Source of the DNA: Clostridiales bacterium
Lineage (GTDB): Bacteria > Bacillota > Clostridia > Oscillospirales > Oscillospiraceae
Reading direction: 5' to 3'
Assembly: GCA_004557655.1 (NCBI GenBank)
Contig: SFGJ01000025.1
Location: 1 to 20,769, forward strand
DNA: 20,769 nucleotides
The notes beneath the pieces are model-generated. The model made no database searches, was not told the origin of the DNA, and saw only the letters and a program-made list of their open reading frames with translations. Made by a program: the position numbers and the translations under genes. Positions 6,992 to 13,138 of this stretch are shown here, one piece after another (the stretch's first letter is position 1; every line of letters starts with the position of its first letter).

Positions 6992-7516
6992 TCAGCTCGT
7001 TGCTGTATCTGGTGGAGTCTCTGCTGAGCCTTCAGCCGCCTTATAATATCTGTCGGCAAGCACATAGAGATAATTAAGCGCCCTGTCGCCGAGTATTGCT
7101 TCCTTCTCCATCGTGCTTCCGTCAGAGAAAGTCATTCCCAGGCTGCATGCCGGTGCGTCAGATATGTGAAAAAAACGTATTGGATTGCGATGCCTGTAAA
7201 GCTTCTTTATCTCGCCATCCTCGCTAATAATCTGAAGGAATCCCGCTGCATCCTCCGCCGGTACCGGAAACGATTCGAAGGAGGCATAGTGCTCCTTCTG
7301 CTCTCCCACAAGGCAATCCGCAGAGAATAACCAGCCATTTTCTTCCTTTTTTAAAGCAAAGCAATACACCGGGTTCCTTTCCGTTCCGTAATAAACGGTA
7401 TGGATCAAAACAAGATCATCAGCAGTAAACTTTTCACTTTCGCCGCAGCCCAAAAGCCCGAAAATCGGCAGGAATGCAAGCACAACCGCTGCAGCAATGC
7501 GCGCCTTGCGCTTCAT
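6992..7516 (-). CDS. Lipoprotein, unknown function (174 aa)
   Basis: MKRKARIAAAVVLAFLPIFG then LLGCGES is a lipoprotein signal, with Cys24 as the lipid site, so the product should be anchored on the outer membrane face. The mature part has TADDLVLIHTVYYGTERNP, then YCFALKKEENGWLFSADCLV and a Ser/Thr tail (ETPPDTATS). I recognise no family. The ATG lies only three bases after the stop of the DUF4428 plus zinc-ribbon gene and has no good ribosome site of its own, so its translation is probably coupled to that gene. The DUF4428 gene downstream follows after 66 nt. Confidence 0.72.
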   Translation of the reverse strand: MKRKARIAAAVVLAFLPIFGLLGCGESEKFTADDLVLIHTVYYGTERNPVYCFALKKEENGWLFSADCLVGEQKEHYASFESFPVPAEDAAGFLQIISEDGEIKKLYRHRNPIRFFHISDAPACSLGMTFSDGSTMEKEAILGDRALNYLYVLADRYYKAAEGSAETPPDTATS

Positions 7517-7519
7517 GAT

Positions 7520-8386
7520 TTACCGAAGCGGCCTGCCGCACTCCGGGCAGAATTTCGGCATACCCTGTCCCGCCGAGGGTCTCCACCCGCAGTTTGTACA
7601 GCCGGAGCTGACTACAGGCTTGGGGGTGCCGCAGTTTGCGCAGAATTTTCCGCTGCTTTGTGCGCCGCAGGACGGGCATACCCATGTCTCGCTGCCCATA
7701 GCATTGGGCGCGGAAGCAGGTCTTTCCTGACGGATGCCCGTGCTATCCACCCGATTCATCGTACTGCCGCCGTCCCAAACCCGGTTTCTGTTATCCCGGC
7801 GCATCAGAATGTCTGCAAGCTCGTGCATTCTCTGCTCATATTGGCGGTACAGGTCCGTATAGGGGCTGTCGGGTCGGTTGCCGTCGCTCAGCTCCAGTTC
7901 GATCTCACTAAACCATGGAGAATCCACCCGAATCGTCACATTGAACTCATAGTCGCAGGCATAGCGGGGCGGCACATAGCTCTTCTCATTTCCCTCAGAG
8001 TCCTTGTAAAAGATCTCCTCCTTATTCTCCCGGATATCCGTGTTCACTCCCAGCACCTGAGAAAATGCAATGAGGTCAGGATTGCTGCTGCGCCAGTTAG
8101 AGGTCCCGGTAACGATGAACCGCTCCCCTATAGGATCGATGTATACCTTTTTGCTCCCGTCAAAGGTGATCGACGGGGCAAAGCCGGCAAGCTTCTTTTC
8201 GTTTTCCGCACGGTAAGCAAGCTGGCGCTTGATGTCCTCCACCGTCGAGCTCCGCCGTTCGCTGAAAAACGGCGAGAGCTTTCTTGCGCAATCCTTACAG
8301 AGATTCCCGTCCTCCAGCTTGCGGTTTCCGAGAAGTCCGATTTTCTCACCGCAGATGTCGCAGTATTTTTTGTCAAACAGTCCCAT
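7520..8386 (-). CDS. DUF4428 protein with C-terminal double zinc ribbon (288 aa)
   Basis: Residues 8-33 are a canonical DUF4428 ribbon (YCDICGEKIGLLGNRKLEDG then NLCKDC). The middle carries GFAPSITFDGSKKVYIDPIG and a beta-rich segment, CDYEFNVTIRVDSPWFSEIE, of unknown role, then RQYEQRMHELADILMRR. Residues 234-288 are a double ribbon: WVCPSCG-x7-FCANCG, then GCTNCGWRP and MPKFCPECGRPLR. This tail closely matches the last two ribbons of the SPFH protein encoded at 10441-11862, hinting at a shared partner. The protein has no membrane segment and is probably cytoplasmic. The ribosome site is GGAGGATC. It lies 18 nt after the zinc-ribbon membrane gene and three bases before the lipoprotein gene, so the three are one transcript. 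Confidence 0.8.
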   Translation of the reverse strand: MGLFDKKYCDICGEKIGLLGNRKLEDGNLCKDCARKLSPFFSERRSSTVEDIKRQLAYRAENEKKLAGFAPSITFDGSKKVYIDPIGERFIVTGTSNWRSSNPDLIAFSQVLGVNTDIRENKEEIFYKDSEGNEKSYVPPRYACDYEFNVTIRVDSPWFSEIELELSDGNRPDSPYTDLYRQYEQRMHELADILMRRDNRNRVWDGGSTMNRVDSTGIRQERPASAPNAMGSETWVCPSCGAQSSGKFCANCGTPKPVVSSGCTNCGWRPSAGQGMPKFCPECGRPLR

Positions 8387-8404
8387 AATGTGATCCTCCG
8401 CTTA

Positions 8405-9703
8405 TTAATTTTTTTGTACAATCCATTTTGCGTTGTTGACCTGTAAGCCGTACCCGCAGAACGAACAGCAGTTGTTTTCATCAGGCATGAAATTGGCGCC
8501 GCAGGACGGGCAATCCTTTTCGGTAAAGAACTCGCCGTCCGTTTTTCGCTTTTCGGGATATCTTGCCCTTTGCATGAGCAACCTCTTTTTAAATCTTTCT
8601 GTATACGGCTTCTGATTTTCGGGAAGAAAGGTTTTTGTTCCGAAAATGTCAGCCGTAACGGTTGTTGTTTCTTCTGTGTGGGCAACTTTTAAAAGCTTAA
8701 TTGTACCAACGCTGAAATCAAGCAGGTCTTCGTCGTTTTCATTCTCCCAAAAGTGTTCGTTTAAGCAGGCTCTGAGATAATTCTCGGAATACCTTACAAT
8801 TTTTCCGGCAAGCTTTTCTTGCCTGATTTTCCCGCAGATGATCGGTGTAACGATTCCCCCGAAAGTCAGAACCGCTGCACCAACGCCGGCGGCAAGGGAA
8901 ATCTCGGTGTCCTTGATCAGATATAAGCACAGAAAGACACATAAGAAAAGTATGGAGCCGGACACAAGAAGCTGTAAAAAACTTTTCAGGTTTGTACTGA
9001 TAGATTCATAAATCTCAAACGACTCGGTCTGCCAATCGTAAAACTCGTTTTTTATAACGGCGCCGCAGTATTCACAGGTAACCTGCTGACTGTCAAGCTT
9101 GACTCTTGCACCGCAGGACGGGCAGGTTATGCTCAACATATCGTTATAATAGCTTTTCTTATTTTCTTTTTGATCGGTGCGGCGAACGTGTCTTGACTGA
9201 AGTATTCTGAGATATGAATTCTTACGGTATATCTCGCTCTGAACCATGTTGCCTTCGGTTGACTCAAAACGCTCCAGTGTGCTGCACATTAAAACCGATT
9301 CCCGCCATTCTCTGCCGTCATCGCTCCATGTTTCAAAGTTGTTTTTAGGAATGGGAACAACATCTGTGACGTAAATTTTGCGGCAAAGCTTATTCCTATG
9401 AAGTCTGTTGATCTGACTGACGATTTTTTTCCGGAATGCCATATCCATTCTTGCCGGAAGAAGGTCTTGATCCGCATTCCCCAGCGGTATCAGAATTCTT
9501 TCAAAGGCGTTTCTCATATCTCTTCGGATTTTTGAATTCTGAAGGGGCGTTTCCTTTTTCGCAAGCAATCTTTCCAGTTTGGCTTTTTTAGAGTTTTTGG
9601 AGCTGTATTCCGAAAAATCTATGGTAAGTATCCTTTTACCGATATAGAATGTACATAAAATAGCAAAGGAAGCCGCAATAATCAGCGCTACTGATAAATC
9701 CAT
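8405..9703 (-). CDS. Membrane protein with central and C-terminal zinc ribbons (432 aa)
   Basis: A membrane helix opens the protein (LSVALIIAASFAILCTFYIG). A basic helical region follows, then residues about 95-165 with IVSQINRLHRNKLCRKIYVT. At about 193-217 is a ribbon, CPSCGARVKLDSQQVTCEYC. Two more helices follow (LLVSGSILFLCVFLCLYLI and AAGVGAAVLTFGGIVTPIIC). The part after them, with SVGTIKLLKVAHTEETTTVT, might be a Tim44-like/NTF2-fold module, as in other zinc-ribbon membrane proteins of Firmicutes; this is a guess. A second ribbon near the end reads CPSCGANFMPDENNCCSFCG. The start ATG has AGAGGT upstream. The gene is clearly more AT-rich than the SPFH gene or the genes after it, and is 15 nt after the DUF3592 gene, which shares that bias. 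Confidence 0.7.
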   Translation of the reverse strand: MDLSVALIIAASFAILCTFYIGKRILTIDFSEYSSKNSKKAKLERLLAKKETPLQNSKIRRDMRNAFERILIPLGNADQDLLPARMDMAFRKKIVSQINRLHRNKLCRKIYVTDVVPIPKNNFETWSDDGREWRESVLMCSTLERFESTEGNMVQSEIYRKNSYLRILQSRHVRRTDQKENKKSYYNDMLSITCPSCGARVKLDSQQVTCEYCGAVIKNEFYDWQTESFEIYESISTNLKSFLQLLVSGSILFLCVFLCLYLIKDTEISLAAGVGAAVLTFGGIVTPIICGKIRQEKLAGKIVRYSENYLRACLNEHFWENENDEDLLDFSVGTIKLLKVAHTEETTTVTADIFGTKTFLPENQKPYTERFKKRLLMQRARYPEKRKTDGEFFTEKDCPSCGANFMPDENNCCSFCGYGLQVNNAKWIVQKN

Positions 9704-9718
9704 AAAAGTACCTCTGAT

Positions 9719-10243
9719 TTATTCCTTGCTGATCATTTCGTTTTCGCTTTTCTTTTTTCGGTTGTCTTTTACAACGTCGCATATCATTATGACAACAAAG
9801 AACAAGCCGACGGGGATTGCCGCACAATAGAGCAGAAAATCAACGGGGCTTCCCTCAGGCGAAAGCTTGTAATCACCTTTTGAGGTTTTATAAACCTCGA
9901 CGTCTATTGTGTCGCCTTTTCTCAATTTATCATAGGCATATTTTTTTGAGTAGTCGCTTGACCAGACACGCTCTTCACATTTTCCCTTATAGGTTTTTCC
10001 GTCAATAACATATGAAACCTTAAATTTATATGTTCTATAACGAACATCACCGGAATCATCCTTATCGTCCTTGGTCGAAAAGTCAACAATGACAGCTGGA
10101 ATTTTCCGTATATCGGTTGAGCTTTTATATTCCCTGCTGTCGATTCTGCTTGTAACAATTCCGATTACACCCGCAATTATCAAGCCGATGCCGGCGACCA
10201 TGATAAATATGGTCATTTTAATGTCTTTATTTCTTTTACTCAT
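9719..10243 (-). CDS. DUF3592 membrane protein (174 aa)
   Basis: The start at 10243 (MSKRNKDIKMTIF) is chosen for the ribosome site AAAGGAG nine bases upstream; a longer frame from 10279 lacks one. Two membrane helices (MTIFIMVAGIGLIIAGVIGI near residues 9-29 and LLYCAAIPVGLFFVVIMICD near 138-158) bracket an extracytoplasmic beta domain, IPAVIVDFSTKDDKD then YRTYKFKVSYVIDGKTYKG and LRKGDTIDVEVYKTSKGDY. That pattern of variable V-V, Y-x-V-x-G-K-x-Y and K-G-x-x-V-x-V is DUF3592, a family of unknown function often found beside membrane-stress or secretion genes. It has a Lys-rich cytoplasmic tail. It begins the AT-rich gene pair of this cluster, 197 nt after the SPFH gene. Confidence 0.78.
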   Translation of the reverse strand: MSKRNKDIKMTIFIMVAGIGLIIAGVIGIVTSRIDSREYKSSTDIRKIPAVIVDFSTKDDKDDSGDVRYRTYKFKVSYVIDGKTYKGKCEERVWSSDYSKKYAYDKLRKGDTIDVEVYKTSKGDYKLSPEGSPVDFLLYCAAIPVGLFFVVIMICDVVKDNRKKKSENEMISKE

Positions 10244-10350
10244 AACAGGATCTCCTTTTGCAAGCAAATGCAAAACCACTCTTTAACAAATCACACAAAA
10301 ATTCTTTGCCGTCTTGCCGGCAGGGAAGCTTATCCTGCTGCGCAAAAGCC

Positions 10351-10401
10351 TTTCGGCGGTATGAACGGCTTTTTGTCTAAGCCGTTCATACCTGGCCGAA
10401 A
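10351..10401 (-). terminator. Large hairpin between the SPFH and DUF3592 genes
   Basis: GGTATGAACGGCTT (10358-10371) and AAGCCGTTCATACC (10379-10392) pair perfectly over 14 bp. Outside them TTTCGGC (10351-10357) pairs with GCCGAAA (10395-10401) across a 2-nt bulge, making a 21-bp stem. On the minus strand it is followed by GGCTTTTG, a weak U-run. It is probably a partial terminator or processing site that sets the SPFH message apart from the genes after it. The rest of this 197-nt gap (10244-10440) holds no gene that I can support. Confidence 0.6.
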
Positions 10402-10440
10402 CAACACTTCCGTTAATACGGTTCCCGCTAAGCAGCAGTT

Positions 10441-11862
10441 TTATTTTTTATCGTTATCGTCGAATATATCTCCGCATTCGGGGCAGAACTTCGGCGGATT
10501 CGTCGGATCCTCCGGCTCCCAGCCGCATTTATCGCAGCGGTAGAGCGGTGCGCCCTCGGGTTTTCTGGCGCCGCAGCTCTGGCAGAATTTACCCTTATTC
10601 AAAGTGCCGCAGGTGCAGGTCCAGCCCTCGGAATCCGCCGGCTTGGGAGAGCCGCATTCGGGGCAGAACTTGCCGGTGGCCGTAGCGCCGCACTTGCATT
10701 TCCATGCGCCGGCCTGTACGGGCTCCGGTTTCTTGGCACCGCACTCCGGGCAGAATTTACCCGTGGCGGTTGCGCCGCAGGAACATTTCCAGCCGCCCGC
10801 TGCCGGGGCTGCCGGTGCCGCCGGAGCCTGCTGCTGCGCCTGCTGCTGTTGCTGCTGTCCCATGGCAAACAGGTTCTGTGCGTTCATGCCGCCGCCGGCA
10901 TTCATGGCCATGCCCATGCCCATAAAGCCGGTCATAGCGCCTGCCTGGTTGCCTGCCGCCGTCTTCATGGCATCCGCCTGTGCGCCCACCAGCGTGGCTG
11001 CCGCCATGGTGGGATCCCGCATGATGGCCGTGCGCTGGGCCTGCTTGATCATCTCCGCATCCTCTTCCGGCAACGTGACCGAACCCAGGGCAATGCTGAC
11101 TACCTTCAGACCGCGCAGCTCGCCCCACTTGGCAGAGAGCGCCACATTCATGGCATCCTCCAGGTCGGTATTGTGGCTGACGATCTGATTCGGGCGCAGC
11201 TCCAGGTCGGACAGCTTACCGAAGGCCGGCTGCAAAGCGCTGACAAACTCGGTTTTCAGCTGGCTATCCAGCTCGTCCCGGGTATACTCCTTCTCCACAT
11301 TTCCGCAGACATTGGTGTAAAAGAGCAGAGGGTCTGCGATCTTATACGAATAAACACCGGAGCAGCGCACCGAAACGTCCACATCCAAACCGATCTTGGA
11401 ATCCACCACACGGAAGGGGATGGGATTCGGCGTGCCGAATTTGTTGTCAATAAGCTCCTTGGTGTTGAAATAGTACACCCGCTGGTCCTTGCCGGTGTCG
11501 CCGCCGTAGGTAAAGCGCTTGCCGATGGTCTGGAAGGTGGCGCGGACGCTGTCCCCCAGATTACCGGAGAAGATGGAGGGCTCCGTGGAGGTGTCGTATG
11601 TAAATTCGCCGGGCTCGGCGCAGATCTCCACCACCTTGCCCTGCTCCACAATGATCATGCACTGCCCGTCGGCCACGGCAATACCGGAGCCGTTGGAAAT
11701 AATGTTGTCGCTCCCCTTCGTATTGGAGGACCTGCCGCTGACGCGCTTTTGTCCCTTGGTGACCAGCACCTCCTTGGGCATAGACTCGCAGTAGAAAAAT
11801 TCCTTCCACTGGTCGGCAAGAGTGCCACCCAATGCACCGATACCCGCTTTAATAAGTCCCAT
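10441..11862 (-). CDS. SPFH-domain protein with four tandem C-terminal zinc ribbons (YdjI-like, 473 aa)
   Basis: The start at 11862 (MGLIKAGIGALGG) follows AAAGGAGC. A short N-terminal helix precedes an SPFH/Band-7 region at about residues 25-290: FFYCESMPKEVLVTKGQKRV, ISNGSGIAVADGQCMIIVEQ, AEPGEFTYDTSTEPSIFSG, and the closing GELRGLKVVSIALGSVTLPE. Family members are scaffold proteins that assemble on membranes. Then comes an Ala/Gly/Met stretch, a Gln-rich run (about 332-345) and Ala/Pro repeats. Zinc ribbons lie near 356-384, 385-412, 413-439 and 440-473, each C-x-C-G or C-x2-C-G with a second Cys pair. This architecture is the one often labelled virion core protein in annotation and corresponds to YdjI of B. 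subtilis, which is needed there to place PspA at the membrane. Relatives usually have one or two ribbons; four is an expansion. The gap upstream is 119 nt. Confidence 0.88.
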   Translation of the reverse strand: MGLIKAGIGALGGTLADQWKEFFYCESMPKEVLVTKGQKRVSGRSSNTKGSDNIISNGSGIAVADGQCMIIVEQGKVVEICAEPGEFTYDTSTEPSIFSGNLGDSVRATFQTIGKRFTYGGDTGKDQRVYYFNTKELIDNKFGTPNPIPFRVVDSKIGLDVDVSVRCSGVYSYKIADPLLFYTNVCGNVEKEYTRDELDSQLKTEFVSALQPAFGKLSDLELRPNQIVSHNTDLEDAMNVALSAKWGELRGLKVVSIALGSVTLPEEDAEMIKQAQRTAIMRDPTMAAATLVGAQADAMKTAAGNQAGAMTGFMGMGMAMNAGGGMNAQNLFAMGQQQQQQAQQQAPAAPAAPAAGGWKCSCGATATGKFCPECGAKKPEPVQAGAWKCKCGATATGKFCPECGSPKPADSEGWTCTCGTLNKGKFCQSCGARKPEGAPLYRCDKCGWEPEDPTNPPKFCPECGDIFDDNDKK

Positions 11863-11981
11863 AATAAAAGCTCCTTTCCAATTGTGAGAATGATCCATAT
11901 ACTTTTCCGACCGGAGCCGGCAGATCACTTCTTTTTTCCGTGGACCCCCACGGGATATGAATGATTGTTCTCCCCTTGTTT

Positions 11982-12869
11982 TTATTGCCGCCCGACAGTA
12001 GACCACGTATCGCTTATGGCATCGTAGCTATAGACGAGATTGTCGCACACGCCGTAATAACGTTCTCTGACAAACTGATCCTCGCTGTCGGTTCCCAGGG
12101 CAAACAGCAGGCAGGGGCGCCCCTCGATCCACTGGGTATTTCCGGTATACATAACCTTCATTCCCTGCATGACCGCCTGCTTTACCTCGTCCGTTTCCAG
12201 AAGAAGCTCTGTTGCGATTTGAATGGATCGCTCATCGGGCACTTCCTCGTATGTTGAGAAATCGTACACCCCTGCGATCTCCTGCAGGTGCCCGTTTTCC
12301 ATGGACAGCGACGGGCGGAAGTCCATGGCCCCGCCGCCGTCAGTAGCGGCAATCAGCACATTGGAGTATATCTCGCTGAGGTTGCACCGCAGCAATAGCG
12401 GTTCGCCGGGCTCCCCCACGTGGAGGGGATTGCTCTTGTCGTCGGCATACTCGCCGTCTTCGGTCATCATGGATGGGTACACGATTATCGTTCCCTTGTC
12501 ATTCGGCGGTATAATTGCATACAGCTCCTGTCCCTCAGCCATGTAAAGCGGCGCACGGGATAGGCTGGGATATTCCTTTCCCGTTTCGCTGCCCGCAACA
12601 TAGGCGCGCAGGTCAGCCTCAGAGCTCTCGCTATCCACATAGCCGATAAAGGCGACGGCGACTGCGCTGCCGCTCTGTGCGATTTTCTTTTGCAGCGCCG
12701 CAAAAGCGGCCTCCTCTGTGTTTTTATCATCCGGATCCTTCGCGGTGTTGCCCCCGGGGATCGTGCTCCCGCCTGGGATAGAAGGGTTTTTTTCGGGTGA
12801 AGCCGAACATCCGCACAAAGAGCAAATGAATAACATTACTGTGCAAAACAGCAGCACAATTCTTTTCAT
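11982..12869 (-). CDS. Lipoprotein, unknown function (295 aa), first gene of the cluster
   Basis: The start at 12869 (MKRIVLLFCTVMLF) is chosen over an ATG at 12917 because GAGGAGG lies just upstream and it gives a proper lipoprotein signal with lipobox L-C-G-C (Cys21). A Pro/Gly linker with two IPGG repeats follows, then FAALQKKIAQSGSAVAVAFIG, ELYAIIPPNDKGTIIVYPS, LLLRCNLSEIYSNVLIAATD and the C-terminal VYSYDAISDTWSTVGRQ. I do not recognise the family; the fold looks beta-rich and extracellular. It is followed by the SPFH gene and preceded by a 269-nt gap with tandem hairpins, so the cluster transcript may start here. A contact with the SPFH/TPM proteins at the membrane is possible but inferred only from position. 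Confidence 0.75.
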   Translation of the reverse strand: MKRIVLLFCTVMLFICSLCGCSASPEKNPSIPGGSTIPGGNTAKDPDDKNTEEAAFAALQKKIAQSGSAVAVAFIGYVDSESSEADLRAYVAGSETGKEYPSLSRAPLYMAEGQELYAIIPPNDKGTIIVYPSMMTEDGEYADDKSNPLHVGEPGEPLLLRCNLSEIYSNVLIAATDGGGAMDFRPSLSMENGHLQEIAGVYDFSTYEEVPDERSIQIATELLLETDEVKQAVMQGMKVMYTGNTQWIEGRPCLLFALGTDSEDQFVRERYYGVCDNLVYSYDAISDTWSTVGRQ

Positions 12870-12961
12870 ATGGACCTCCTCTTTCTTATTCCGAAGTATT
12901 CCTGTGGCACAATGCATCCCTGCCTGGTTTCCATAGATACGCTCTGAATGAAAATTCTCAC

Positions 12962-13031
12962 CCTTCCGAAAGACGATGCGTTTTTTATCTGTTCATCGCC
13001 TTTCGGAAAGGGGCTTTTACAAGCCCTTTCC
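12962..13031 (-). promoter_or_regulatory. Overlapping alternative hairpins upstream of the lipoprotein gene
   Basis: Hairpin A pairs GGAAAGGGGCTT (13005-13016) with AAGCCCTTTCC (13021-13031). Hairpin B pairs CCTTCCGAAAGACGATG (12962-12978) with CATCGCCTTTCGGAAAGG (12994-13011). The two share 13005-13011, so they cannot form together: an attenuator-like layout. No U-tract follows either stem on the minus strand. Pattern and position, 5' of a lipoprotein gene, match the element at 3069-3131. Between it and the start codon (12870-12961) I see no gene and no promoter I would defend. Confidence 0.5.
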
Positions 13032-13038
13032 AAATAGT

Positions 13039-13108
13039 AAGGTGCGGTGGTACAGATAGCTTTATCTTCTTAAGCCTCGGTCCCTGCCCTATGCAGACAT
13101 AGGGCAGG
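13039..13108 (-). repeat. Conserved intergenic element, copy 1 (3' of a dockerin gene)
   Basis: This is a perfect 11-bp stem, CCTGCCCTATG (13083-13093) with CATAGGGCAGG (13098-13108), followed on the minus strand by GGACCGAGGCTTAAGAAGAT and then AGCTATCTGTACCACCGC. The same arrangement recurs at 18641-18717. In both places the stem begins 29-30 nt after the TAG stop of a dockerin gene. No U-tract follows, so it is not a classic terminator; an RNA-stability or processing element is one option. Confidence 0.65.
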
Positions 13109-13138
13109 AGCTGAGGTGTTGAAGCAAACTCAATCAGA

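Noticed and set aside
7400..8446. 348-codon plus-strand frame
   Set aside because: It spans two minus-strand genes and their junction, with no start signal or recognisable motif.
11940..11955. CCGTGG/CCACGG stem upstream of the SPFH gene as a terminator
   Set aside because: The stem is only 6 bp and is followed on the minus strand by A residues, not U residues.
10849..11964. 371-codon plus-strand frame
   Set aside because: It is antisense to the SPFH gene, which has a clear family match, start site and zinc ribbons.
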